Source of the DNA: Macrobrachium rosenbergii
Taxonomy: Eukaryota > Arthropoda > Malacostraca > Decapoda > Palaemonidae
Direction of reading: 5' to 3'
Length of the DNA stretch: 64,000 nt
Assembly: GCF_040412425.1 (NCBI RefSeq)
Contig: NC_089788.1
Location: 61,935,220-61,999,219, forward strand
A model generated the notes under the pieces. The model was not told the origin of the DNA and did no database searches. It was given only the letters and a program-made list of their open reading frames with translations. A program made the translations under genes and the position numbers. Below, one piece after another: positions 44,332 through 52,876 of this stretch. How positions within the stretch are numbered: position 1 is the first letter of the stretch; every line of letters starts with the position of its first letter.

Positions 44332-45865
44332 TCACTGCATAAATTCTTTCCTGATTGTGTCCTTCATCTCTTGGTGTTTTATATCCTCTCCCTCTATTAT
44401 TCCTTGGTATTTGTATCCTGTCTCATCTATGTGTTTGATGCTATACCCATCTGGTAGCTTTATCCCTTCAGTCCTTGTCACTTTGCCTTTTTGTATGTTG
44501 ACCAAGGCACATTTTTCTATTCCAAACTCCATCTTGATGTCCCCAGATACAATCCTTACAGTCTGGATTAGGGTATCTATTTCCTTGATGCCCTTCCCAT
44601 ACAGCTTGATGTTGTCCATGAACATCAGATGGTTAATTCTGTTGCCTTCTTTCTTGGGCTGGTACCCAGCATCCATCTTCTGCAGTACTTTTGACATGGC
44701 AGTCAAGGCTACTACGAAGGGTAGTGCGGACAGTGAGTCGCCTTGAAAGATCCCTCTCATGATGTTAACCTTTGCTGGTCTTATCCCAGAGCTTGTAAGT
44801 ACTGTATTCCAGTTGCACATTGTATTTTTTAGGAAGCTGATGGTGTTTTCCTCTGCCCCATGTATTTTCAGACATTCTATTAGCCATGTGTGCAATATCA
44901 TGTTGAAGGCTTTCTTGTAGTCAATCCATGCCATGCTTAGGTTGCTTCTCTTTCTCTTAATATTCTTCATTACCATTTTGTCTATCAGGAGCTGGTCTTT
45001 TATGCCCCCTACTCTTCCTTCTTCAGCCTTTCTGTTGGTGGAGGATGGTGTTTGTATCCTCTAGGTAGTTGTATAGCCTTTCACTGATGATACCTGTTAG
45101 TAACTTCCACATTATTGGTAGGCAGGTGATAGGCCTGCAGTTACTTGCTATATTTCCCTTGTTCTTGTCTTTCTTTGCTAAGGATGCTCTCCCTGTGGTC
45201 ATCCATTTGGGTGCCTGGTGGTTTGTGATACAATGCCGGAGTTGTTCTGCTATTCGTGGGTGTAGGGCCTTGAAGTTTTTGAGCCAGTATCCATGGAATT
45301 CATTGGGACCTGGGGCTCTCCAGTTGGGCATTTTCTTTAGTTGGTGTGTGACTGTGTTTGTAGTGATTTCGGTGAATCTTTGTTTTATTCTCCCCATTTC
45401 TTCTGCCTTGACTTCCTGGAGCCATGTTGCCTGTTTGTTGTGTGATACCAGATTGCTCCATATGTTTTCCCAGAGTCTCTTATTTAGCTTGGCTTCAGGA
45501 ATTTCCTGGTGGTTGTCTTCCCCTCTTAGTTGGCTGTATGGTCTTTTCTGGTTGGTTCCGAAGAGTTTGTTCTGTTGGTATCCTTTATTCCTGTTCATGT
45601 ACCATTGTATCTTATATGCTTTGGCTTTAAGCCTCTGTTTTATGTCTTCTACTGTGTTGTTTAGTCCTTCCTCCTGTACTTTGTATTTCTCGTTCAGCTT
45701 CTCTCTCATTTTCTTGCTTCTTAGCTTTTCTGCCACCTCTTTCAGTTTACTCAAGTCAGATCTGATCACCATGATTTGTTTTTCCAGGCACCTTTTCCAA
45801 GGTGGTTGCTGATTTGGTTTCTGTTGGGTTGGCTGTGATAGTGGTGTTGGTGTTTGTATTCCCAT
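44332..45865 (-). pseudogene. R4/Dong-like reverse transcriptase
   Basis: There are two open frames. The first (45865-45023) reads KMPNWRAPGPNEFHGYWLKN and NCRPITCLPIMWKLLTGIIS. The second (44976-44332) reads MAWIDYKKAFNMILHTWLIE, RGIFQGDSLSALPFVVALTA and INHLMFMDNIKLYGKG. Motif A has FN in place of FD, and the catalytic YMDD is FMDN, so key aspartates are lost. The two frames are separated by a stop or shift at 44977-45022. In known relatives this enzyme primes on nicked target DNA. Confidence 0.9.
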
Positions 45866-45868
45866 GAG

Positions 45869-46117
45869 TTATACTACTAGTCTTGCTCCTGCATATGCCA
45901 GGTTATTTGTTTCTGTGTTACTAGTGTTGTGTATTAGTCTCATTATTTCATTAACTTCACTTGTTTTCTCCCTTAGTTTCTTTGTGCTGTAGGCTTTCAT
46001 GGAGGGGATCTTTGTTCTTTTTGCATCTGGCTTCATCCATTGTCTGATCTTTTCCACCCATTCCGACCTCTCTGTTACATCTTCGGTATTTCCTTGTGTG
46101 CCATTTTTTGGTAGCTC
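45869..46117 (-). pseudogene. R4/Dong-like N-terminal segment
   Basis: The minus strand reads ELPKNGTQGNTEDVTERSEW, VEKIRQWMKPDAKRTKIPSM and IMRLIHNTSNTETNNLAYAG. No domain is visible. The open frame to the right (to 46270) is an artefact of (ATT)n and of Penelope-like DNA, so the LINE is taken to end at 46117. Confidence 0.6.
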
Positions 46118-46130
46118 ATTATTATTATTA

Positions 46131-46183
<53 letters not shown>
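46118..46183. repeat. (ATT)n microsatellite
   Basis: About 20 ATT units with one TTT interruption, between the LINE 5' side and the Penelope-like arm. Confidence 0.95.
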
Positions 46184-46557
46184 TGTGGGTAGTAGACCCT
46201 CTTTCAAACAGGTATTATTGAAAGTGATTGCCATGGCAGCTGCATTCAATTTATATGGAGTTTTCTCCATTTTTCTAATAACTGACTTTTCTTGTTACTG
46301 CATAGAGCCAGTAACTCCCAATACTTGTCATCTCTGGAGAGGAAAATAGTTGTAAATCAGGATATAATTTATTTCTTATGCATACAAGGTTCTTCCAGTA
46401 ACTGAAATCTGGGGATCATGGTCCATAGAGTTTTCTCAGGTCAGTATAGTTCTTAAATCAGCTACAAGTGTGTAAGGCCAACATTTCCCTCAGGCACTAC
46501 TGAGCATGTCCATGGCAAAGGGTGGGAGTAGACTTGTATTCATGCTGGGTCCTACTC

Positions 46558-46565
46558 TTTATATA
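46558..46565 (-). promoter_or_regulatory. TATA box, inverted arm
   Basis: TTTATATA on the + strand is TATATAAA on the minus strand, at the same place in the shared promoter segment as 18733 and 47966. Confidence 0.5.
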
Positions 46566-46908
46566 CGCGATGGTCAGCAGGGTGTCAGCTGCATGCTGAC
46601 TTTTGATTGGCTGAGGCAAAAATACGAGCTGCTTATTGGCTAGCGAGAAGTTTCTTCAAGCCAAAATCTCAAACAGTCGCACTGCTGTAGTCTTGCTGAC
46701 TGGCAGGGCTGGTGCGTGACACTGCATGCCGTCACTGCTTGGTATTATCCTGCGAATATTTTCATTGGTAGCCGGGTGGCTCACTGGATCTTGCATTGCA
46801 GGGCTGGGAGTGTCGCTTGCTATGGTGTCTGTTGCAGGTCTTTGCTCACCAGTCTAGTGCTGGTGGGTAGGAAGAGAACTTCCTGGGTCATATCTGATGA
46901 GGGCTCTA

Positions 46909-47255
46909 CAGTAAAACCCCGTATTTGTGGGGATGCGTACCGCACCCCCTACGAATAGCAAAAATCCGCAAATACTTAAAATCCCTCTAAAAACACTTAG
47001 AACTCCCTGTTTTGATAGATTAAACACAAAAAACCCTAAAAATGCTTATACATGAGTATTTTAATAGTTTTCTCACAAAAAGTGCATTTAGTCATGAAAA
47101 TGGTATGAAAATACAGTAATTAGTGAATACTTGTCAGTGAAAAATACCTCGAATGGGTGAATTTTCCGCAAATAATGGGTAGATACGTTCCACAGAGAAA
47201 TCCGCGAATACTTAAGTCTGTGAATGGTGAGAGCAAGAATACGGGGGGTTTACTG
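46909..47255. mobile_element. TIR MITE, CAGTAAACCCC family, copy 1 (347 bp)
   Basis: The ends CAGTAAAACCCCGTATT and AATACGGGGGGTTTACTG are inverted copies, flanked by TA (46907-46908 and 47256-47257). The inside has repeated (C/T)GCGAATAC(T)T words. A pogo/Tigger-type MITE is likely. It sits in the spacer of the Penelope-like inverted repeat. Confidence 0.88.
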
Positions 47256-47289
47256 TATTTACTATCTAGGGGGTTCTCTTATCGTTTGG

Positions 47290-47830
47290 GCCGGGTTGTT
47301 CTTCATTGTAGACGCACAAGAGACCTGATAATGAAGAACATCCCGGCCCAGCCAATTAGAGATCCCCTTAGATAGGCAAACGTGGTATACCTTTTCAAAT
47401 GCCCAGTCTGTGGATGACCCGGATCATTTTTAGGTATGACCACTGTGAAACTGGCTAAGAGTATTTCCTGTCATGTGCAAGAAAGTGCTATAAAACTCCA
47501 TATGAGGGATTCTTCTCATATGGGCATTGCAAGAAATATGATTATCGAAAACACCAACATAATTAGAAAGGCCCCAGGCTCGAGACGCCTGAGGTTGCTA
47601 GAGGCGCTCTTAATACAGCCAGTAAAGCCCTTATTAAATACAACCCAGGAAGTTCCTTTCCTACCCACCAGCAGTAGACAACCTACTGTGCAAAGACCTG
47701 CAACAGACACCATAGCAAACAACACTCCCGGCCCTGCAATGCAAGATCCAGCTAGCCAGCCGGCTACCAATGAAAATATTCGCAGGGTAATACCAGGCAG
47801 TAATGTCACGCAGCAACCCTGTTGGTCAGT
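47290..47830 (+). pseudogene. Penelope-like GIY-YIG endonuclease, C-terminal part
   Basis: The + frame reads LIMKNIPAQPIRDPLR (to 47375), then FKCPVCG and GSFLGMTTVKLAKSISCHVQ, ESAIKLHMRDSSHMGIARNM, IIENTNIIRKAPGSRRLRLL and EALLIQPVKPLLNTTQEVPF. This follows the usual C-terminal order of Penelope-like elements: GIY-YIG core (here YLF...FLG), helix with HxRD, then N-T-x-I-I and the LLEALxI block. One stop lies inside the core. The frame from 47436 to 47858 is otherwise open. Confidence 0.8.
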
Positions 47831-47965
47831 GAGACTACAGCAGCGCGACCATCAAGTTTGAGGTTTTGGCTTGAAGAAACTTCTCGCCAGCCAATAAGGT
47901 GCCCTCGTCTCGGCTCAGCCAATCAGAAGACAGCATGCAGTTGACCCCCTGCTGACCATCACCTG

Positions 47966-47972
47966 TATAAAA
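47966..47972 (+). promoter_or_regulatory. TATA box, forward arm
   Basis: TATAAAA in the promoter segment, followed by GAGTAGGACCCAGCATGAA as in the 18.7 kb copy. Confidence 0.5.
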
Positions 47973-48330
47973 GAGTAGGACCCAGCATGAACACCCGTTT
48001 ATTCCCACCATTTGCCGTGAACACCCTCTGTAGTGCCTGAGAGAAATGTTGGCCCTACACACTTGTAGCAGATTTAACAACTACTGTATATTAACCTGAG
48101 AAAACTCTACGGACCATGATCCCCAGATTTTAGTTACCGGACAAACCTTTTATGTATCAGAAATAAATTATATCCTGATTTACAACTATTTCCTTCTCCA
48201 GAAATGACAAGTATTGGACAGTTACTGGCTCTATGCAATAACAAGAAAAGTCAGTTATTAGAAAAGTAGAGAAAACTCTATATAAACAGAATGCGGCTGA
48301 TGCAGCAATCACTTTTGATAATACCTATTA

Positions 48331-48590
48331 CAGTAAATCCCTGTATTTGCCGGGGATCGGTACTGAAACACCCCCACGAATGGCTAAAATCCGTGAATAC
48401 TTGAAACCCCCTCTAAAAACACTTAGAACTGCCTATTTGATAGTTTAAACACAAAAATCCTCTAAAAATGCATATACCATGTATTTTAATAGTATTATCA
48501 CAAAAAGTGCTTTTTTAGAAAATTAAAATACAGTAATTGGTGAAATTTCTCAGTGAAAATACCGCGAATATGGGTAGATACATTCCACAT
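48331..48590. mobile_element. TIR MITE, CAGTAAACCCC family, copy 2 (truncated)
   Basis: It starts after TA at 48329-48330 and follows the 46909 copy (shared words AATACTTGAAACCCC vs AATACTTAAAATCCC, CTCTAAAAACACTTAGAACT, TATCACAAAAAGTGC) to GGGTAGATACATTCCACA. The right TIR is missing. Confidence 0.85.
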
Positions 48591-48599
48591 AAATGAGTC

Positions 48600-49540
48600 C
48601 ATCCTGATTTTACAATTATTATCTCCATTATTATTAAATGACAAGTATTTAAAAGTATAGTTATCATGCGAATTTATCTTATATAGTGTCTTTTTCTATC
48701 TTCCCTTATGATTAAACTCTCCAGCGATGCAGCAACAAGAAAAGGATCAGTTATTAGAAAAGTAGAGAAAAAATATCTATCATAAACAGAATGTCTGGAT
48801 TCAGGTTCTATTTTTTGCAGCAATCACTTTTGATAATACCTCTATAGGGCGTAAATCCCTGAAGATTTGCAGGGGATCTTGATTGGTGCTGAACCCCCAC
48901 CCCCAGGCCCGATGTGCGGCGGCGTTGGCTAAAATGGAAGAATTTACTCCTCGATGCGATGCTGAATACTTGAAACCCCATGTCTAAAAACACTTAGAAC
49001 TGGTTTCTCTATATGATGATTTTAAACACAAAAACTTTCTATTCTCTAAAATGCCCCCTCTTATATAAATATGAAGACGAAGTATTTTAATAAGAGCAAA
49101 AGACAAGCAGCCTATCACAAAAAGTGCTTTTAGTCATGAAAATGAGAGGATGCCTCGTCTTCTTTATCGATGACCAAAGAGTTTGCATTCCATTAGTGAA
49201 TGAATTAATCACAAACATCAAATAATTGAAAAATACCCACCACCGCCGCCCGTCTGGAATGAGGGAAGGAGAAACTAACCCTTTCACGCAGGAAATATTT
49301 CTCCTCCCACGGCAAGACATAATGGGTAGATACATTCCACATCGAGAAATTCTCCATTCATCCCCAGCACTTACAACGCAGCTGAGTCTGCATGCCCCGG
49401 GCAGCCAATCATAATTCAGCACCAGTCAAGACCCCTATAAGTAAGACACTGCTTTCAGACCTTCTGCAACTAAGAGGATGACCAACGAGCTGGTAAACAT
49501 GCTCGATGGTACTTAAAATAGAACCTGAATCCAGACGAAC
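48600..49540. repeat. imperfect duplicate of 48170-48600 broken by many short inserts
   Basis: The same words occur in the same order as in 48170-48600, but separated by 5-60 bp of foreign sequence: ATCCTGATTTTACAA, AAATGACAAGTATT, CAACAAGAAAAG, CAGTTATTAGAAAAGTAGAG, GCAGCAATCACTTTTGATAA, CTAAAAACACTTAGAACTG, TATCACAAAAAGTGCTTT, ATGGGTAGATACATTCCACAT. Then a worn promoter-like segment follows (49380-49520). See findings for possible meanings. Confidence 0.75.
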
Positions 49541-49652
49541 GATTTCTGATTGGATTATTATTATTATCCTTTCCAACATGATATATTACTAACATCGCTA
49601 TTATTAATCATAAGGAAGATTATTAAGATAAATATTATCCTTTTTAATAAGA

Positions 49653-49654
49653 CC

Positions 49655-49712
<58 letters not shown>
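49653..49712. repeat. (TTA)n microsatellite
   Basis: About 20 ATT units just right of the interrupted duplicate; shorter TTA runs precede it at 49555. Confidence 0.95.
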
Positions 49713-50006
49713 TTGATATCCATACAATCTTCAAACCTCTTTTTTTTTATATGCTGTTCAGTATGGTGGATTGTTGGTGTAAAAAGTTTTGAGCCTTCCT
49801 TTCATGTTAGTATCCCTTTGTAAAGGGATTCTACTTCCTAAATATGTCAAATTTTTTATTTTTGTCTCAGCTACTATATGAGCTGGAAATTATTGACTGT
49901 AAGCATTGTTACTCTTGATCTCTTAAATATTCTTAATTTTCCAGATAAAATTTCTTAAATGATTTTTTAGTTGCTGTAATCATGATAAGCACAGCATATA
50001 TTAAGG

Positions 50007-50185
50007 GAAACCAGGTCGGGGTCTGCCCACAGCCTTCTCCAGTGGCTATCTCCCATTGCCCCCAAAACCTTGTGCTATTAATAACCAGACTTCCGCAAGG
50101 TGCTAGAGAAACCTCCTTATGTTGAGACTGCAGGTTTGCTAATTATAAAAAATACAAATTGATTTTAAAATTTGTCGTCTTGGTT
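50007..50185. repeat. repeat shared with 33950-34135
   Basis: Same sequence family and orientation as 33950-34135; ends in TACAAATTGATTTTAAAATTTGTC, which is self-complementary. Probably a DIRS-type terminus. Confidence 0.7.
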
Positions 50186-50471
50186 ACATTCTGTTTTCTT
50201 CAAAAACATTTTTGTCAGTTTTTTCCTATACAGGTTAGATGGGAAATGAGTTATCCCCACTCGTCTTTGCTCTGTGCTCTTCTGTCTGAATTCCCATCAG
50301 GTTTAGGTCTTCATCTGTCCCCTTTCACGTGAATTTTTTGGTCTTCTTGCAGGTCTTTGGCCAACTTCCCTATCTGCTGTTTTCCTTCCTATCACACGTC
50401 CGTCTGAACTCAGTCATTGTGACTTAACTTTTTCATGCCTCGTGATATAACATCTCTTAACCAATTCAGTA

Positions 50472-50512
50472 TTTTATTATTATTATTATTATTATTATTA
50501 TATTTCTGGATC
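50472..50512. repeat. (ATT)n microsatellite
   Basis: About 13 units, directly left of the DIRS recombinase relic. Confidence 0.95.
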
Positions 50513-50513
50513 G

Positions 50514-51778
50514 TGATGACGCAGCCGCATTGGCCCCGAGGAAAGTGTTTTGTGCGGTTTTGAAATCAGCCTCCCAGGCCCTTTTTCAACCGTAATGTAT
50601 TCGTCTGAGACCAGTACTCCGTCCACATTCGGTTTCCTGGTCTTTGAGTAATGTATCGGAGTTAGCTTGAACCAACAATCATCTTGTTCTTACCTTTCCT
50701 TGTTGGGGAAGACCCTAATTTTAATCAGCTTAGCTTCTAGTGCTGGTATTCCTGTACTGTCTGCCCTGTCTAAACCAACCATATTGGTTTCCCACAGGGG
50801 TAGTGTTGGGATTCTCATAACTTTCTAGCTAAAGTTGAAGGTCCTCATTTCGGTGGTCACCTTGGAAAGTACTCCCCTTTCCCAAGGTCTGTCTCTGTGC
50901 CCAGTTTATTCCTTACAGGCTTATTTTGACAGGACCTCCCAATTTTGTCAGACCCTCTCTTTATTAGAAAAGGGGGGTACTGTCATTGTGTCTGCTATTA
51001 GGCAGCAAGTTTTGTATTTTCTTAAACAAGCCTATTCAGGTTCATTTCCAAAGCTCATGATATTAGAGCAGTGGCCACTTACATTAATTATTTTCATTAC
51101 ATGAATTTCGGGGACCTACAAATGTTCAGGTGGAATTCTCCCCAGTTTTCAAACGTCACTGTTTGAAATCTTTAGAAGCTCTTAAATTCTCTACGGTGGC
51201 GGCAGGGAACGTTGTCCCTCTCTCTGGTTCCCTTTCTGATTCTTAGTCACTTTCCCTTCACTGCCTCAGTTAATCCCTTTCATTGTATTTAATAGCATAA
51301 GAATGATATTTATTTCTCTGTTATTATTTCACCGGGTGACACGGGACCCGATCCAGAAAAAGGATTTTGACAAAGGAAAATCTATTTCTGGGGAGGGTCT
51401 TCACCTGGTGACCCACCCCTGTTTTTCATTCTCTCCTCCCATGGTAAACATCATTCTGGTGGGGTGGGTGCTGGAATGCGACTTAGCATTGCCTTGTGTA
51501 CAGTCCGCGAGTAGTGCATGGGTTTGCATCACCTCTCTCGTTGGGACTTTTGACATTGGGAATCTTTATAGGGCAGAGTCCCGTGATTGTGACAATCTCA
51601 CCCTTTTACCATACACCCACTCCATTTCTTGGAGCTATCTGGGGTAGTAACCCCAGCTTTACATTTAGCTTTTCTCTGGTACCTAGCAACGGAATTACCT
51701 AGAAATAAGTGCTGAATGGACTATTTCACCCGGGTGACACGGGCCCTCCCAGAAATAGATTTTCCTTTGTCAAAATCC

Positions 51779-51782
<4 letters not shown>
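50514..51782 (+). mobile_element. second DIRS-type element, 3' part
   Basis: A recombinase relic (50830-51240) is followed by a terminal region with a perfect 35 bp inverted repeat (51358-51392 and 51748-51782) and a direct ACCGGGTGACACGGG-like repeat (51330, 51728). It is framed by (ATT)n on both sides (50472 and 51780). The arms differ from those of the 20.1 kb element, so it is another family. Confidence 0.65.
50830..51240 (+). pseudogene. DIRS tyrosine recombinase, C-terminal half
   Basis: The frame at 50835 reads CPVYSLQAYFDRTSQFCQTL, GGTVIVSAIRQQVLYFLKQA and YSGSFPK. After a frameshift the catalytic H-x-x-R box reads KAHDIRAVATYINYFHYMNF, with His at 51056 and Arg at 51065. This equals KAHEVRAVATLVAF of the 20.1 kb element. 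Confidence 0.75.
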
Positions 51783-51821
<39 letters not shown>

Positions 51822-51838
51822 TATTATTATTATTCAAA
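51780..51838. repeat. (TTA)n microsatellite
   Basis: About 18 units at the right end of the DIRS relic. Confidence 0.95.
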
Positions 51839-51904
51839 ATGTGCTAAGATTTGCATGGAACAAATCTTGAAAGCCAATAGCACATTAAGCAATCCTCTTC
51901 TTAA

Positions 51905-52872
51905 CCTCTTAAAGGACCTATTTTTTAACATATTGTGTCAAAAAAGATTCCAATTATTTTATTTAATTAATTGAAAATATAAGTTGTTTAGACACTATAC
52001 TTCTTAATTTCAACATAAAATCTTGATTGTTTTATGCAAAATATTGATTTTTAGACACTCAGTTTGAGACCTTTTTATGGTCATTAACGAGTTATCTCAT
52101 GCAAATTATACCTGTTTTGGTCTGTCACGAGAAATCTTGTATGCTTAGTTTGAGTAATTTGGAAAGTAGGCATTTCAAGATCAGTAAATGATACTTCATT
52201 ATCACTGTCGTCATGGTAACTTGCCATAACTGGGCTAAAATAATAAATAAATAAAGTCAAGATACTAACAAATTACACAACATCAACATAATAAGTTAAT
52301 AATATATGATTCTAAAATGATAAACAAAAAATCAAACTTGCCTAAAAACAGTCAAAAAAAGAAATAAAACACAGATTCTCAAAGTCACCCCAGTAGAGCT
52401 AGTAATAGTTCGTACTCAGCGTAAAAGGAAAAAATTATCTTGACGTATCACAAAATGGTCAAGAGACTAAAAAAAAGACACATCAATGTAATAAATAAAA
52501 AATATAACATAAACAGTCTAAGATGTCAAATAAAACAACCAAACATACTTAAAAACAGGTGAAAAGAAGCAAAAAAACAAAAACACAAATGACCAGGATG
52601 ACCATTGAAGAGCTACTAATGACGCATTGTTGGTGCGAAAAAAACAAAAAAGTCATTCTGGATAACTCACAACTTCCAGCAGCAAGTACCACTGCCAATT
52701 GTGTGATATAGCATGGGATATCTCGAAGAAGCCTTAAAACAACAATGTGGATCACGAGACATCTCTTATTAGTCCTATATTAGCATTTAACTTTTTTACG
52801 AGATATCCCGTGGTAAGTCCAAAAGTTTTAGAACACTGATCACAAGATATCTCGAGTTAGTCCAGTAAGGGG
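51905..52872. mobile_element. TTAA-flanked piggyBac-type MITE, 968 bp
   Basis: The left end CCTCTTAAAGGACC and right end GGACTAACT-type complement (GTCCAGTAAGGGG on the + strand) are imperfect inverted copies, with TTAA at 51901-51904 and 52873-52876. No transposase is inside. Recurrent words include GAGATATC/GAAATCTTG and ACACTGATCACAAG-like motifs. Confidence 0.65.
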
Positions 52873-52876
52873 TTAA

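Larger units (their letters stand above)
43158..46117 (-). mobile_element. R4/Dong-like LINE, nearly full length
   Basis: A ~2.96 kb minus-strand non-LTR retrotransposon. Starting at its 5' side are an N-terminal part (46117-45869), RT fingers and palm (45865-44332), a C-terminal CCHC-like finger and restriction-like endonuclease (44182-43424), and a 3' part that also occurs at 17097-17239. TTA repeats lie on both sides ((ATT)n 46118-46183 and TTATTATTATTATATTG at 43134-43150). Dong of Bombyx was described as inserting in TAA repeats, so the flanks fit that group. The frame is broken in at least four places. Confidence 0.85.
46190..48330 (+). mobile_element. Penelope-like element copy in a large inverted repeat
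   Basis: The arms 46190-46889 (reverse) and about 47641-48330 (forward) are inverted copies of one sequence that holds the end of the coding region, the TATA promoter segment and the terminal ~75 bp (matching words: ACCTGTTTG/CAAACAGGT, CTTCAAGCCAAAATCTCAAAC and its complement, GGTGGGTAGGAA and its complement). The centre holds a MITE (46909-47255) and the endonuclease region (47290-47830). The RT is missing. Confidence 0.8.

Noticed and set aside
43513..45812. Plus-strand ORFs rich in Ser/Leu/Cys/Phe at 43.5-45.8 kb
   Set aside because: They are antisense shadows of the minus-strand LINE reverse transcriptase.
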